Counted from the stretch's first letter, positions 1-11,478 are shown. The stretch is 64,000 nucleotides of DNA from Cryptomeria japonica (GCF_030272615.1 NC_081408.1:199935341-199999340), one strand, 5' to 3'. Translations and numbers: made by a program. The notes: generated by a model from the sequence alone, not told the origin.

Positions 1-349
1 CTCTTCCTGTCATCAGTATCACCTGCCCAATCTGAGTCAGTATATGCACATAGAGTGAAATCACCATTTTTGGAATACCATAAACCATATTTTGTTGTTC
101 CTTGCAAATACTGCAATATCCTCTTTACTGCAAATTCATGATTTTCTTTAGGATTACTTTGATATCTGGTCTAGTCTAAGTTAGATATAATAGATCACCA
201 ATCATAGACTTATACCTTGTCGGATTTACTAGTGTAGAAGTATCCTTGATAGATAATTTCTCACTTGTCACCATAGGAGTACTTATTGGTTTGGAATTAT
301 CCATACCAAACTTCTTCAACAACTCCCTTAGATACTTAGTTTGAGTAAT
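1..349 (-). pseudogene. copia RNase H start and RT-RNase H connection (element A)
   Basis: At 1-53 the minus strand encodes the copia RNase H opening (CAYTDSDWAGD), where DSDWAGD carries an active-site Asp. From 54 to 349 lies the connection segment with the usual LLYLT-x-TRPDI and KFGMDNSKP patterns, read in more than one frame. The catalytic remainder of RNase H is left of the window. RNase H removes the RNA strand of the RNA:DNA hybrid during reverse transcription. Confidence 0.8.
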
Positions 350-1054
350 CTACAAACCTAAGAAAAATCTCATCTCACCAATCATGGATATTTCAAATTC
401 ATTCTTCATATTGCTAGCAAATTCCATGCACAATTTAATTTCTCCTCCAAAAATGATATCATCAATAAATACTTCAATAATCAGAATATCATTATCAGTG
501 ATCTTATAATATAAATTACTATCAACACTTCCTTTAGTAAAACCGAGCTTCAAAAGATATTTATCCAACCTTGCATACCAAGCTCTAGGAGTCTGTTTCA
601 ATCCATATAAAACTTTCTTCAATCTACAAACCATATCTTTATCTTCTGTCAGTGAAAATCCATTAGGTTTCTCAATGTATACTTCTTCTTCAAGTTCACC
701 ATTCAAAAATGCATATTTAATATCCATTTGATAAACCTTATAGTTCTTATAAGATGCATAGGCAAGAAATAGTCTAACAGCTTCAATTCTAGCTACAGGT
801 GCAAATGTCTCACCATAATCAGTTCCTTCCATTTGAGAATATCCTTTATAAACCAATCTATCCTTGTTTCTTACAACTTGACCATCTTTATTCAGTTTAT
901 TCCTAAAAACCCATTTAGTTCTAATAACATTCTTATTCTTAGGTCGGGGAACTAAAGACCAAGTCTCATTTTTCTCTATCTGATCTAATTCATCTTCCAT
1001 AGCCTTTGACCAATGTTTATCCTTACCAACTTCAATAACAATTGCCGGTTCAAC
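350..1054 (-). pseudogene. copia reverse transcriptase (element A)
   Basis: A 216-codon open stretch covers most of the copia RT (RVT_2 type). It starts with the IEKNETWSLVPRPKNKNVI block and continues through GYSQMEGTDYGETFAPVARI, YQMDIKYAFLNGELEEEVYI and LKKVLYGLKQTPRAWYARLD. The catalytic motif reads VFIDDIIFGG near 445-475, with both Asp residues kept. The usual FLGLQI continuation is broken by a stop around 350. This is one of the better preserved RT copies here, but it has no intact polyprotein around it. Confidence 0.92.
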
Positions 1055-1429
1055 TTAAGAAATAAGACATACCTCTTCATTTGCCAGTTTTCTTTGTGTC
1101 ATAACTCCCTTGTTCCTATCTCCAATAATTTGATCTTTAGAATGATTTAATCTTACATACCTTGGTGTCTTTTGAAATTTAGGTTCACTACTCTGATCAT
1201 CAGTCACAATTGAATTTTCTGATTGTGCTGGTGTAACTGTATCAGTTTCCTGTACTGGTTGAGGCATTGTCGGTTCAGTTATGATCATTTTCACTATCGG
1301 TTCCCTGTCATATGATATAAAATTATTTTTGTACTTCTCATCCACTTTCACAGTAGCACTTTTCACAATTTTTTGTAATCTTTTATTATAACATATATAT
1401 GCTTTTCTTTGAATTGAATAACCAATAAA
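1055..1429 (-). pseudogene. copia linker between integrase and RT (element A)
   Basis: A low-complexity region rich in Pro, Thr and Gln. It ends in the conserved RYVRLNHSKDQIIGDRNKGV and TQRKLANEEVCLIS blocks that precede RT in the related copies H and O. It has no catalytic role. It mainly links the integrase C-terminus to RT in the precursor. Confidence 0.75.
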
Positions 1430-2080
1430 TATTCCTTCATCACATCTAGGATCAAAATTTCCAATTGAATCATCTCTTTTGATATAGCATTTACTTCCAA
1501 AAATTTAGAAATACTTCACAATAGGTGTATGTTCAAACCATAATTCATAAGGGGTCTTACCGGTTTCACCTTTGATGTGAACTCTATTGAATGTGTAGAC
1601 TATTGTACTCACTGCTTCTCTCCAGTAGATATGAGGCAATTTGGCTTCCATTATCATAGATCTTATTGCATCCAAAATGGTTATGTTCTTTCTTTCCACC
1701 ACTCCATTCTACTGAGGAGTATGAGGTGCAGATAATTGTCTCCTAATTCCATTTGTCTCACAATAACTGTTAAATTGATGAGAAGTGAACTCACCGCCAT
1801 GATCTAATCTTAGAAATTTGATTTTCAATCCAGTTTTTGTTTCAACTTTTTCTCTAAAGATCTTGAATTTTGCAAAAGCTTCATACTTCTTCCTAATAAA
1901 AGTCACCCACATCATCCTACAATAGTCATCAATAATCAACATGAAATACCTATCACCTTGAAAGCTTCTAGTCCTTGATGGACCACATAAGTCAATGTGA
2001 ATCAAATCAAGTACATGATTATATTTATAATGTATCCTCTTAAAATAACTTCTAACTTGCTTTCCTAGTTGACATTTCTT
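1430..2080 (-). pseudogene. copia integrase catalytic core (element A)
   Basis: DDE integrase core (rve type) spread over two open stretches. The first catalytic Asp is in MIHIDLCGPS, the second in LRLDHGGEF and the Glu in VVERKN, so all three acidic residues are present. A TAG interrupts the segment just before NGVVERKN, at a Gln position of the family (PQ-stop-NGV). The C-terminal part, YELWFEHTPIVKYF, follows. Integrase inserts the cDNA into the genome. Confidence 0.9.
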
Positions 2081-2329
2081 ACATACCTAGATTATAAGGC
2101 TGAACATAATCTTAGGTATATCTCTAACTACCTTAGTTGAATTGATCATAACAATACAATAAAAATTAACATGACACAACCTCTTATGCCATAACCAACT
2201 CTCATCAATATGAGAAATCAAACATCTCTTATTACCAGTGTTCAAGTGAAAGATATTACCTCCAGTCTGAATACCGGTTGCAATCTCCAAACAAATCTTG
2301 TCAATGATTTTACATTTTCTATCTTTAAA
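2081..2329 (-). pseudogene. GAG pre-integrase zinc domain (element A)
   Basis: The family's HHCC pre-integrase segment is recognisable by SWLWHKRLCHVNF, with the two His residues. The second half, which should hold the paired Cys (CKECQLGK in element O), is broken by a stop near 2087. It lies between protease and integrase core as expected. Confidence 0.82.
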
Positions 2330-2659
2330 CTAAAGTTGGAAACCCTTGTCAATGAATTGAGTGACACTCAAAAGATTATGATTTAAACCTTCTACATAAT
2401 AGACATTATCAATATTATTCTTACCATTCAAATAAATAATACCTCTACCTCTGATCATACATGCCTTGTTATCTCCAAATCTGACTTGACCACCATTGTA
2501 ATCTTGTAGGGAAAGAAATCTCCCTTTATCTCCAGTTATATGATGTGAGCATCCACTATCAATTACCCACTCATCCTTATCTTCAACTTTTGCTACCAGG
2601 GCCTTTTCTTCAATTTTGATAGCCGGTTCTAGTTCATCTTCCTTCAAAGCACAGAACAC
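2330..2659 (-). pseudogene. copia aspartic protease (element A)
   Basis: A 109-codon stretch holding the active-site motif WVIDSGCSHHITGDKGRF and the downstream VYYVEGLNHNLLSVTQF block. The Asp-Ser-Gly triad is intact. The protease matures the gag-pol precursor. It runs into the pre-integrase domain after a stop at about 2330. Confidence 0.9.
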
Positions 2660-3258
2660 TCATTCCTTTCCATTACTAGATCCATTTGCAGAGTTTTCTA
2701 TTGGTTCATCTCCAGAGTCATTAGTTACTCCTTCCTCATTTTCTATGTAGCATTGTTTACTTTTCTTGAATCTATATCTTTTCTGGTTAGGCTAAAAAGA
2801 TTTCTTAACTCTCTCCTCAAACCTTGCATTCCTTTCAGGACATCTAGATGCAAAATGACCAATCTTATTTCATGAAAAACATTTAAAAGGTCCTTTTCCT
2901 TCATACTTACTTCCTGTCGGACCTTTAGGTACTCTTCTAGAAAATAAGGCTTCAAGTTGCTAAAATTCTTCACCTTCTTTCCTCATGTCTTCCAATTCTT
3001 TTGCATATAAAACTTTCCAATCACTTTTGTTGATAGATGATGATGATGATGCATGAAAAGAAGGTTCAGACTTTACAACTCCAAAAGGTCCAAATTCTTC
3101 AAGCTCAAAAGAAGATAATTTCCCAGTCAGAATATCTTTGTTAACTGAAGTGTTTGCCCTTGTTCTCAACTCATTAATTGTAGTTGCCTTCATCTTGTAA
3201 CCCAGTGGAAGGGCTCTCAAGACTCTGGAAACTATTTCATCTTCACTTAGAAATCCTC
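2660..3258 (-). pseudogene. copia gag C-terminal half with damaged zinc knuckle (element A)
   Basis: From about 3250 downward this reads SEDEIVSRVLRALPLGYKMK, TTINELRT, ELEEFGPFG and WKVLYAKELEDM, the C-terminal half of the UBN2-type gag. Near 2860 the nucleocapsid knuckle reads C-F-S-stop-NKIGHFASRC, so the second zinc-binding Cys codon has become TGA. An acidic linker follows before the protease. The upstream end at 3258 is the element B insertion point; the rest of this gag is at 9560-10027. Confidence 0.88.
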
Positions 3259-4038
3259 TCTTAAGATTAATGATAGTCCCAAACATATTGAGAGGGGGGG
3301 TGGAGTGAATCAGTATCTAACTGGTTAACAAAATATTTAACCTTATTAAGTATTTTGCATTCCAAAATAGTGTACCAGTAAACAAGAATTAATGTAGTAA
3401 ATAGGAATAGCAAAGAAAGCATAGAAAAAACACCACACAAGATGTTTAACAAGGAAACCCGGTGTGGGAAAAACCTCGGTGGGATTTGTGACCCACAATA
3501 TTAACTCACTGGCCAATGAATAAATATTACTTACAATGAGGGGGCCTGCACATTAGGAAGGCCAATTGCCTAGAGCTCACTACTCAATCTACAAAATGGA
3601 AGTCTCACTGACTTACAAATGGATTATGAAAATCCAATATAATGTATTGCTACAATTCAACATCTTCTATGGCAGGTTCAGTACCGGTTTAAGCTCATAC
3701 TATAACCATAAACGTTATACAAAATCTGCCTTAATATTCACTCATCACTTCTACCATATATGTCCATCCTATTAAAATGATTTACAAGATCTCATACATA
3801 TATGAGTCTATTATAATATGCCATGTCATCTTTACAAAAGATATTTACAATTAAATATAATAAACAAAAGTTTGTTCTTATCGGCTAGGGTGCCAGTATA
3901 CATTCTTGCCATTGTCGGTGAAGTGTCTATCAGTGAAGGTGCTTGCCGGTGATTTACCAGATGAATGCCACAAGGTTTCAGGTAGGTTTCCATCAATGAC
4001 AACACCATCATTTTTCACTAGAGTGTAGAATGTCAACA
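3259..4038 (-). repeat. 3' LTR of element B
   Basis: Matches 8779-9559 along its whole length. On the minus strand it opens TGTTGACATTC right after the polypurine tract and closes ATCTTAAGA; the closing CA has changed (TG to TC on the plus strand at 3259). It contains the shared U5 block with a G7 run (CCCCCCC on the coding strand) and the segment GTGGGAAAAACCTCGGTGGG. Confidence 0.94.
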
Positions 4039-4394
4039 ATCTCCCCCTTTGGCATTGATGGTAACACTCATGAGAAAAATCCAAAAATCTGTTTCCAAAA
4101 ATGAAGTCCAAAAAGTTACCAAAAATGTGTGCTCCCCCTGAGTAGATGATCTCCTCTGATTAGCCATTTTTCTCTGTCTACTACTCCCCTTTTGACATCA
4201 ATGACAAAGGTTGTCAAAAATTGTCAAATGAGTGCAGAATATCACCTTGAAGTTTGTAACCGGTTGGTTACAATCTGAAATATGTCAACCAAAATAAAGT
4301 TTAAACTTTGTATGAATCTATTTTTGTCCTTCATGGTTGCCTCAATTCTTTGGATTGTACTGGTGAGACGATACATATGCTCCTTTAGTGACTT
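4039..4394 (-). promoter_or_regulatory. Polypurine tracts and 3' untranslated region of element B
   Basis: The primary polypurine tract is GCCAAAGGGGGAGAT (minus strand, 4039-4055), directly against the LTR. It is the plus-strand DNA primer. Further purine tracts lie in the next 160 bases, near 4130-4142 (CAGGGGGAGCAC) and 4183-4196 (CAAAAGGGGAGTAG). Repeated tracts of this kind are a reported Sirevirus trait. No coding sequence seen. Confidence 0.8.
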
Positions 4395-7270
4395 TTATCC
4401 TTGAATTAATGCCTCAGAGATCTCTTTCCTCAGAGAGATAAGGTTGTCTAATTTAGGACTAAGTTTATGCTTAAGCTCTCTAGCTTTTGCATTGATCCTT
4501 TCTTTCTCTTTCTCTAATTTCTCCATCTTTTCCTCAAATCCTGATATCTCCTGCTCAATAAATGATATAGGTTCAAATGAACCAATGATATTATTAGCTA
4601 TATCATCAATCTCCTTTTGTATTGTGCTTATTTCCTTTTCAATATCCTGTGTTAACCGATGTGGCTTGCATGTGTCCCTGTATAGTTCCTTGTACTCCAA
4701 AGTTGTTTTATTTAGTGTCAGTAAAAGTGTGTTAATGTGTTTCATGCACTTCTTTATTGATTCCTCAAATAACTTTTCTTTTTCCTTTTCCATTTTCTCT
4801 TTGAATGTTTCCTCATTTATTTGATCAACTGTTAAAATATTTCCAGAAATGAATTTAGACAATGTGTTTAACTGACTTAAAGAATCCTTTACTTGATCTA
4901 AATTGCATTTTGGTGCAATCATCTTAAGAATAGGAATAGTGTCATCAATTGTCTTATAGGCCAATGCGTTACAATTTGTTATCTTCTTTATTGAGTCCAA
5001 AAGTACTTCAGTCACATTTGTAGGTCTAAATTCACTCAGTGAAGTACCAGATGTCTGACCAACTACCTTTACTATCTTAGTGCTTACAGTACTAGCAACC
5101 AATTTGTTTGAATCAACTTATGGTGGATCAGTCTGAGTTTGTATTTCAGCTAGCAATGGTTTAGGCTTCTCAGTTATTATCGGTTTTGCTACCTCAACAT
5201 GTATTTGGGCTTTTGTCGGTTTCTCTATATTGTCTACTGCCGGTATCTCTATGTTATCCACTTCTGGTATCTCAGTCTCTATCAGTTTTACTGTGCCAAC
5301 ATCTACATTACCAGTATTTACTCCACTGTCCAAAGATTTCTCTATATGCATTATTTGCTCTGTTTGCTCTGCTTGTATTCGAACCTCAATATTTTTTGTC
5401 TGTTACACAATGTTTTCAGTGTTATCAATATTATTTTTCACTTCAATACTATCCTTGTCCACTACTATGTTCACTTCTAGAGTATCAATGTTCATGGTAA
5501 ATAAAATTTCTGACTCAGGGTTAGTGTCCTCATGTGTTGTATCAATATTTTCAGTAGCCGGTATATCCTTAGTGTGTACCGATGAAGTAACCAAAGGTGG
5601 TGGTAGGTTGTCAATTACTTTTATGTTGGTAGTCCACCAACTTTACCTTTTCCTTTGTCTTTGTCCTTTTGATAAACCTTGAAAGTTTTCTTAGGTTTGT
5701 TCAACTCTTCCTATTTTTCCTTCTCTACAAAAAAGATATCCCGTTTGTTTGTTGTTTCCTTTGCAATTTCATTTACTCTACCAACTATTAGGCTCACATG
5801 TTGGTGTCCACTTGCAAAAAATGATATGTTAGCTTCACTAATAAGTTCATCAATTTCCTCTACAAAGTTAACCAGATGTACCGCTAGAATTTTTTCAATC
5901 TTGAGTTTCTTATCTAGCTCCATAACTGAAATCCTCTTAGAATCTAACCTTCTGTACAATTCATTAGGAAAATCATCTACATCTTCTATTAACACTTTCT
6001 TCTATATGTCAAGCTGTAGAATTATGCTATTCTCAATACTTTCCTTTTTTGCATTAGTGAATGTATTATACAGTTTGCTAACATTTGCCAAGTTGTCTTC
6101 ATCAGTGATTTCACTCAATAAGTTATCCAGAGGTGGTATAACTTGTTTTTGTTTCTTCTTTGGTATCAACTTCTTTGCTGGTGGTCTTACTACTTGTTGC
6201 TTCTGCCTTGGTGTTCTTATTTTCTTGGGTGGAGGAGAGGGTACTGGTGAAGGTTTTCTCTTCCTAGCAACTCTCTTAAACTCAACAGCTATCTCACTAT
6301 CAGATGATGTACCAACTGGTGAGATGTATGCCTCCATTTTTAATCCTTCTAGGTCACTTTCCTTTATTCCAGTAAGGTTCATGACATTTTCTTTTATTTC
6401 CTTGACTTTCTTTGTTGCACTCCTTATGTACTTTTCTCTTTTCTTTCTCTGTTTCAATGTTTTTGCATCACTTTCTATTGTTTCTGCATTTCCAAAAACC
6501 TTTTCTTTTGGTTCTCTAGGTGCCTCTAACAAGGCTTTAGCATAAGTTTCAACGATATTTACATCTGCCTCATACCCCATTTCAGTTACCCATACATTTC
6601 TAGGAAGAACTGCCTCCATCCAGATTTCATCCCTTTTGGTTACAAAACATATTTCCTTGTTGTACTTATCCACTACACTATGTGGTAGTCTCTCCCTTGT
6701 TTTCATTTTTGCTTTGAAGGTTTTGAAGTACTCTATTATATTGTTTTCCTTGTCAGTGCCCATACCGGTGCAAATTTCTAGCAATTGTTTTCCTACTTAT
6801 ATATCATATCCAAAATCTTTCTTTCCAATATCAGGAACTTCTTTTGTGAAATATAACATAAGACATACCAAAAGATTGCCAAAACGAAATGTTCCTTTCT
6901 TATCACCTTTTATCTTTTTCAGATTATCTATCAGTTCATCTTTTAGCCACTCACATACATCTATTTTTGCATCATTATTAACCATATCATAAGCACTTTT
7001 AATGCAAAGACTAGAAACTGAGTTATGTCCGTTTGCATGTGTGGTCTTATAACCTAGGATCATGCTTATGAATTAGACATTTTCATCTTTGACATCATTT
7101 ACTCTCAGGGATCTACTCTTATATGTTGGTCTTGTTAATTTTATGACAGTGTTATTAGGAACCTTCTTAGTCTTATCTGGTTTTCTACCAGTGGAGGGTA
7201 AACCTATCACTGCCCTAATTGCTTCTTTGGTGATTTTGCAAACTGAATCTAGCCAAAGAAATTGCAATAA
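4395..7270 (-). pseudogene. ORF2 of element B, unknown retroelement protein
   Basis: From 7267 to 5711 one frame is open except for TAA or TAG codons near 7073, 6797 and 6002. A frame change follows near 5640, then another long frame runs from 5594 to 4395. The N-terminal part has AIRAVIGLPSTGRKPD, then IDVCEWLKDELIDNLKK and RFGNLLVCLMLYFTKEVPD, then DKYNKEICFV and VTEMGYEADVNIVE. A Lys/Pro-rich basic stretch (about 6130-6260) and a C-terminal coiled coil rich in Glu and Lys follow. Element D carries a clear homologue. I see no transmembrane segment, protease, integrase or RT motif. It may belong to the poorly defined 'putative plant transposon protein' group; that is inference. Confidence 0.75.
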
Positions 7271-7598
7271 ATTCTAGAGCAGAGGAGGAAGCCATTGAAA
7301 AAATACCTTAAGCAGCCTAATAATGGTTGAGTTCTTGAAAGAAATCACTTCACTTCTTCACCTTGGATGCCTTCACTCAGATTTCGTGCTCTCTGAAAGT
7401 TTGAACGCTCAGTGAATTGAAAAAGAGAGAAAATCGATAATTTATAATGTCTTTTCTTCCAACAACCACATTCAATGCTCGTCAGTTAAGTGAAACTTAA
7501 CACATCTGCTGGTAGAGAAGAAATTCATCTTCACACCATTAACCAAGGGTAATTTGCATGATGTTCAACTTGTTGCAATACCCCCAAAGAGTTAGTTC
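7271..7598 (-). other. Spacer between gag and ORF2 of element B
   Basis: 328 bases with no open frame I can assign. The gag reading becomes unclear below 7599 and ORF2 becomes recognisable at about 7267. It may hold decayed coding sequence of either one. Confidence 0.6.
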
Positions 7599-8707
7599 TT
7601 AGTTGAATGAGTAATCTCCTGCTGGTGGAGTAATACTTTGTTCTACCAGTGAAGGAATAGTTTTATCAACATTCTGATCTGTCTTTCTAATCCATTGTCT
7701 TGAAAATTCTTTCTTTACCTCATCAACCTTTTCTTTGCCTTTCAAACTGGGTCCTTTATTATTTGTCGGTGAATTCTTGCTTCTACAAAATTTTGCAATA
7801 TGTCCAATCTTGTTACAAGCATAACAAGTCACATTATTCTTCTAAATAGCCTTTCCATATCCTATGCCAATTTGTCTTCTACATTGATTAGATAAGTGCC
7901 CGAATCTTCCACAAACATAACATCTTACATTCATTCTGCAGTTTTCTGAATTGTGACCAATTTTGTTGCATTTGGAACATTGACCGTTGGGTGCATTAAT
8001 ATTTTGATTGTTTCTAGGTCTACACTGATTTTATCTATGACCATACTTGTTACAGTTAAAGAATTTCCCATTAAATTTGTAAGCATTAGGTTGTCTTACC
8101 GATTTACTATCATCATGATTGTTTGCAGTACCAAAACTTTCTCCAACTTCAAATCCAAGTCCATTAGTATCTCCATTAGGTTTCTGACTTTTTAGCATAT
8201 CATCAAGTTCTTCTGAACTTTTCTTGAATTTCTCTTTATGTTGATTCTCAGTAGCCAACTCATTTTCTAGAATTCCCTTTTGTCTCATAAGTTCAGTTTT
8301 ATCATGTTCCATGTGAATCAAATTTGTCTTCAACATATAATTTTCATGACTGAGTCTTAGATTTTTATTTCTAGCATCATTGAGTCTCCTAGTCAAGTCA
8401 TCTTCATTCTTCTTTCTATCTTCAATGTATTTACAAAATCTCATAGTCATGTCTTGCATTTCATTCCTCAAAGTCATGTTTTCTTGCCTCATCTTGTTTA
8501 CAAGCTAAGAGTTTCCTTTTTATCATCATCACTTTGCATCTTCTCATGAAGTTCTTTTCTCTTATTTCTAGCAATAGTGAGATTCTCCTGAAGTCTTTGA
8601 ATAAATTCTTGTGCAGTCCTCAGATTATCTTCAAGTTTGATATTCTTCAACTTCTCTGCATCATAGTCCACAAGAGCTCCTTCTAATTGATTTCTTAAGT
8701 TCTCCAT
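7599..8707 (-). pseudogene. gag of element B: coiled coil plus four CCHC knuckles
   Basis: Starts at the ATG at 8707 (MENLRNQLEGALVDYD), 56 bases past the primer site. About 190 residues are charged heptad-like coiled coil. Next comes the motif DTNGLGFEVGESFG, then zinc knuckles: a first one with the leading Cys changed to Phe (FNCNKYGH), then intact CSKCNKIGHNSENC, CYVCGRFGHLSNQC and CYACNKIGHIAKFC. CCHC knuckles bind RNA in nucleocapsids. Stops near 8495 and 8030 and inside the knuckle array break the frame. Element G has a close homologue from its first residue. Confidence 0.88.
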
Positions 8708-8763
8708 CTATACCAGTGTTAGAATATTCCTCAAGCTGTTAGAATTTTGAAAATAGAGGACCA

Positions 8764-8778
8764 AGCTCTGATACCAAT
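8764..8778 (-). promoter_or_regulatory. Primer binding site of element B
   Basis: On the minus strand ATTGGTATCAGAGCT follows the 5' LTR directly. It is complementary to the 3' end of plant initiator-Met tRNA, the usual copia primer. Confidence 0.93.
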
Positions 8779-9559
8779 TGTTAGGATTAATGATAGTCCC
8801 AAATATACTGAGAGGGGGGGGGGGTGAATCAGTATCTAACCGGTTAACAAAATATTTAACCTTACTAAGTATTTTGCATTCCAAAAGAGTGTACCAGTAA
8901 ACAAGAATTAATGTAGTAAATAAGAATAGTAAATACAACATAGAAAACACATCATAACATAAGATGTTTAATGAGGAAACTCGGTGTGGGAAAAACCTCG
9001 ATGGGATTTGTGATGCACAATATTCACTCACTGGCCAATGAATAAATATTACTTACAATGAGGAGCCTACACATGCAGGAAGGCCAACTGTATAGAGCTT
9101 ACTGCTCAATCTACAAAAAGGAAGTCTCATTGACTTACAAATGGATTATGAAAATCTAATATAATGTACTGCTACAATTCAGTATCTGCTATGCCAGGTT
9201 TAGTACCAGTTTAAGCTCATACTATAACCATAAACCTTATACAAAATCTACCTTAATATTTGCTCATCATTTCTACCATATATGTCCATCCTATTAAAAT
9301 GATTTACAAGATCTATACATATATGAGTCTATTACAATATGCCATGTTGGCTTTACAAAAGATATTTGCAATTAAATACAATAAACAAAAGTTTGTTCCT
9401 ATCGGTTGGGGTGCCAATATACATTCTTGCCATTGTCGGTGAAGTGTTTGTCAATGAAGGTGCTTGCCGGTGATTTACCAGATGAATCCCACAAGGTTGC
9501 CAGTAGGTTTCCATCAATGACAACACCATCATTTCTCACTAGAGTGTAGAATTCCAACA
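8779..9559 (-). repeat. 5' LTR of element B
   Basis: Canonical ends on the minus strand (TGTTGGAATTC ... ATCCTAACA), 781 bp. Compared with the 3' copy, several differences are C/T or G/A changes at CCGG or CG sites, for example ACCGG here against ACTGG there. The G run near the LTR end is 11 long here and 7, then broken, in the 3' copy. Confidence 0.94.
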
Positions 9560-10027
9560 TCATCCACAAAATTGAATTCCCATAACAATCTCATTTACTC
9601 TTTCCATAAAGATAACAATTCTTTCATTATCTTCCATCTTCAATTTTTCATATCTTACACGGTAACCATCAAGTTTAGCAATTTTGACAGTAGGGTCACC
9701 TTCATTCAGAGTTTTTAATTTCTCCATAACCTTTGTCGATTATTTATCAGTCAATCGCATGATCTGCTAATCAGTAAGTGCACACAAGAGGGCTTCTCTA
9801 GCTCTACAATCATTCTCAATGTTCTTATCCAAGTCTACAAGAGTAGGATTGCCAGATGCCAGATCATAAGGTGTGTATCCTTTCTCATTGATCTCCCAAA
9901 TATCCTTGCTAAGACATCTAATATGAGTCTCCATTCAAATTTTCTATATCCCATAATTTGTTCCATCAAACTTACGGATTTATCTTCTAAAAATAGTTGT
10001 CATTGGATTAGAAGTGTTAGTTGCCAT
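9560..10027 (-). pseudogene. copia gag N-terminal half (element A)
   Basis: The ATG at 10027 starts MATNTSNPM and leads to FDGTNYGIWK, METHIRC, ENDCRAREALLCALTDQQIM and NEGDPTVKIAKLDGY, the N-terminal half of UBN2-type gag. It continues across element B into 3258. Stops near 9960 and 9740 break it. The bases upstream (CCGCTTGAGG then the ATG region) match the leader just after the primer site in element H, so element C landed in A's leader. Confidence 0.86.
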
Positions 10028-10044
10028 AGGATCTACCTCAAGCG

Positions 10045-11218
10045 TGTTGGCATTTTTGATGATTGTTTTGTGATTATCATTGATGGACACACACATGCAT
10101 TGAGATCACTTATATATTTATGAGTTAAAGCTCAACTAGAATTTGTTGCAACCAGTATGTTGTATTATAGTCTCTAGACTACTGGTGTTTTACAAAATGT
10201 GTTTACCAGTTTGAAGTGGTATGTTGACTCCAAGCAGTTCATGGATCTCAAGTGGTAGGAGGGATCAAAGCGGCAAAACACATATTTCCTAGTCTTCATT
10301 TTTGTCAAACCGACAATCGATATTTTGTGTAAACTAGTAATACTCTGATGAGTTACCAACTGACATTCTGTGACAAGTTATCAACCAACATTTTATGATG
10401 AGTTACCATCCACCAATTGTTTGATGGTGTCAACACTCTGGCGGTGCTTTTTGTGTCGTGTTACCAATTATGTCTAGATTCATTGAACCTAGGAAATTGG
10501 ATTGTAAACCTATTGGACCGACATGAAATCAGATTCCATTATAAGGACATCATGTCTAGGGTTTTTGGTGGTGGCTAGGGTTTAAGGTGGTTGATGAGTT
10601 TTTGTAAGAACGATCTTAACTATGAAGATCAAGGTTTTTTGAGGTGTAATAGAGTGTGAGTTACTGAAGTCTAAAGTAATGCTGAAATGCATTAGCTATG
10701 ACCCATAATGGATCTAACCAAGTGATCCATGCTATTTGCTAGATCATTCACTTGTTGATTACTCACATCTTTGACAAGTCTGAAGCCCTTAACCGGGCAG
10801 GCTTAGAGTAGCCTTTGTAAAATCCTAAAACAAGGTGGTTCACATCTATGGATCTAAAATCCTCTAGCAAGGTAGTCTTTGATCAGACTTATCTCCTAAC
10901 ATAGATTGAGATTCCTAATAGGATCTATTCTCGTAAAGAACATTGTATGACCTTAACCGGTCTAGTTCCTATTCTGTAGATAGTTAGTTGTGAGTTTCAT
11001 CTCACCATGGTTTTTTCTCATTTGGGTTTCCACGTCAAATATTTTGTGTTATGGTGTTATTACTCCTATGGGTGAATGTTTTATTTGCATTTTGGTTTGC
11101 ATGTGTGTTAACCGGTTTGACTGTTAAACTGTTCTACCGGTTTATCACTAGACTTTTTAAGTGTTTAAATATAGTGTTTTTTGGTATACTAATTCACCCC
11201 CCCTCTTAGTATTCATCA
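10045..11218 (+). repeat. 5' LTR of element C
   Basis: 1174 bp, TGTTGGCATTTTTG to TATTCATCA. It matches 17860-18643 over the first two thirds. It ends with the shared C-rich U5 block (TTCACCCCCCCTCTTAG), one short step before the primer site. CATTATAAGGACATC near 10537 is a plausible TATA region. Confidence 0.92.
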
Positions 11219-11233
11219 ATTGGTATCAGAGCC
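11219..11233 (+). promoter_or_regulatory. Primer binding site of element C
   Basis: ATTGGTATCAGAGCC follows the LTR directly and matches the initiator-Met tRNA complement used by the other elements here. Confidence 0.92.
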
Positions 11234-11268
11234 TATCTTTCTATAAGTCTAATCACTTGGAAAGAGAT

Positions 11269-11478
11269 ATGGGGGAATACACTGTGAGGGAACTTACTCA
11301 TCGGCTCACTCAGTCTGAGAAAGCCTATTATGAACTCATGGTAAAATATAAGGCCTCTCAGGCAAAAAGAAGAGAACATGCTGAAAAACTAATGGAGCTA
11401 TTTGAAAATAGTTCTTCTAATGAAGAGGATATGAAAGCCCTAATTCAAGAAGTAGAAAAGCTGAATGAATCAAACTTG
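11269..11478 (+). pseudogene. gag N-terminal fragment of element C
   Basis: The ATG at 11269 starts MGEYTVRELTHRLTQSEKAY, a 70-residue charged coiled-coil opening like those of the non-autonomous gags of B and G. It is cut at 11478 by the 3' LTR of element D. The remainder of this gag is not found in the window. Confidence 0.75.

Larger units (their letters stand above)
3259..9559 (-). mobile_element. Non-autonomous LTR element B (gag + ORF2), complete with both LTRs
   Basis: Two LTRs of 780 and 781 bp in the same (minus) orientation flank an internal region with a tRNA-Met primer site, a zinc-knuckle gag, an unknown ORF2 and a polypurine tract. There is no protease, integrase or RT. The bases next to the LTRs are TCCTC (3254-3258) and TCATC (9560-9564), a 5-bp target duplication with one change. 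Removing B restores the gag of element A, so the boundaries are firm. LTR identity is roughly nine in ten by eye, which implies an old insertion. Confidence 0.93.
1..10044 (-). mobile_element. Ty1/copia retrotransposon A, host copy split by element B
   Basis: On the minus strand, gag, protease, integrase, reverse transcriptase and RNase H follow in copia order from 10027 down to base 1, where the element leaves the window. The gag is interrupted at 3258/9560 by element B. Joining the two sides restores the gag alignment seen in element O near 63600-63640. No LTR of A is visible: the left one lies off the window, and the upstream side is cut at 10044 by element C a few bases before A's gag start. 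Many stops and frame breaks show it is dead. Confidence 0.93.

Noticed and set aside
5679-6545. 288-codon plus-strand open frame, and similar plus frames at 4444-4824 and 14843-15202
   Set aside because: They are antisense to the Lys/Glu-rich ORF2 of B and D, which gives Ser/Phe/Leu-rich shadows. No domain and no proper context.
4395-7270. ORF2 as an env-like gene of a Sirevirus
   Set aside because: No signal peptide, hydrophobic fusion or transmembrane segment is visible. It follows gag directly without pol between, and is basic and coiled-coil rich.
8764-8778. GGTATCAGAGC as part of a tRNA gene
   Set aside because: Only the short primer-complement is present, always right beside an LTR end; there is no cloverleaf around it.
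10174-10359. Minus open frame repeated at 17989-18174 as a conserved gene
   Set aside because: Both lie at equivalent places in the two LTRs of element C; the similarity is LTR duplication, not coding conservation.
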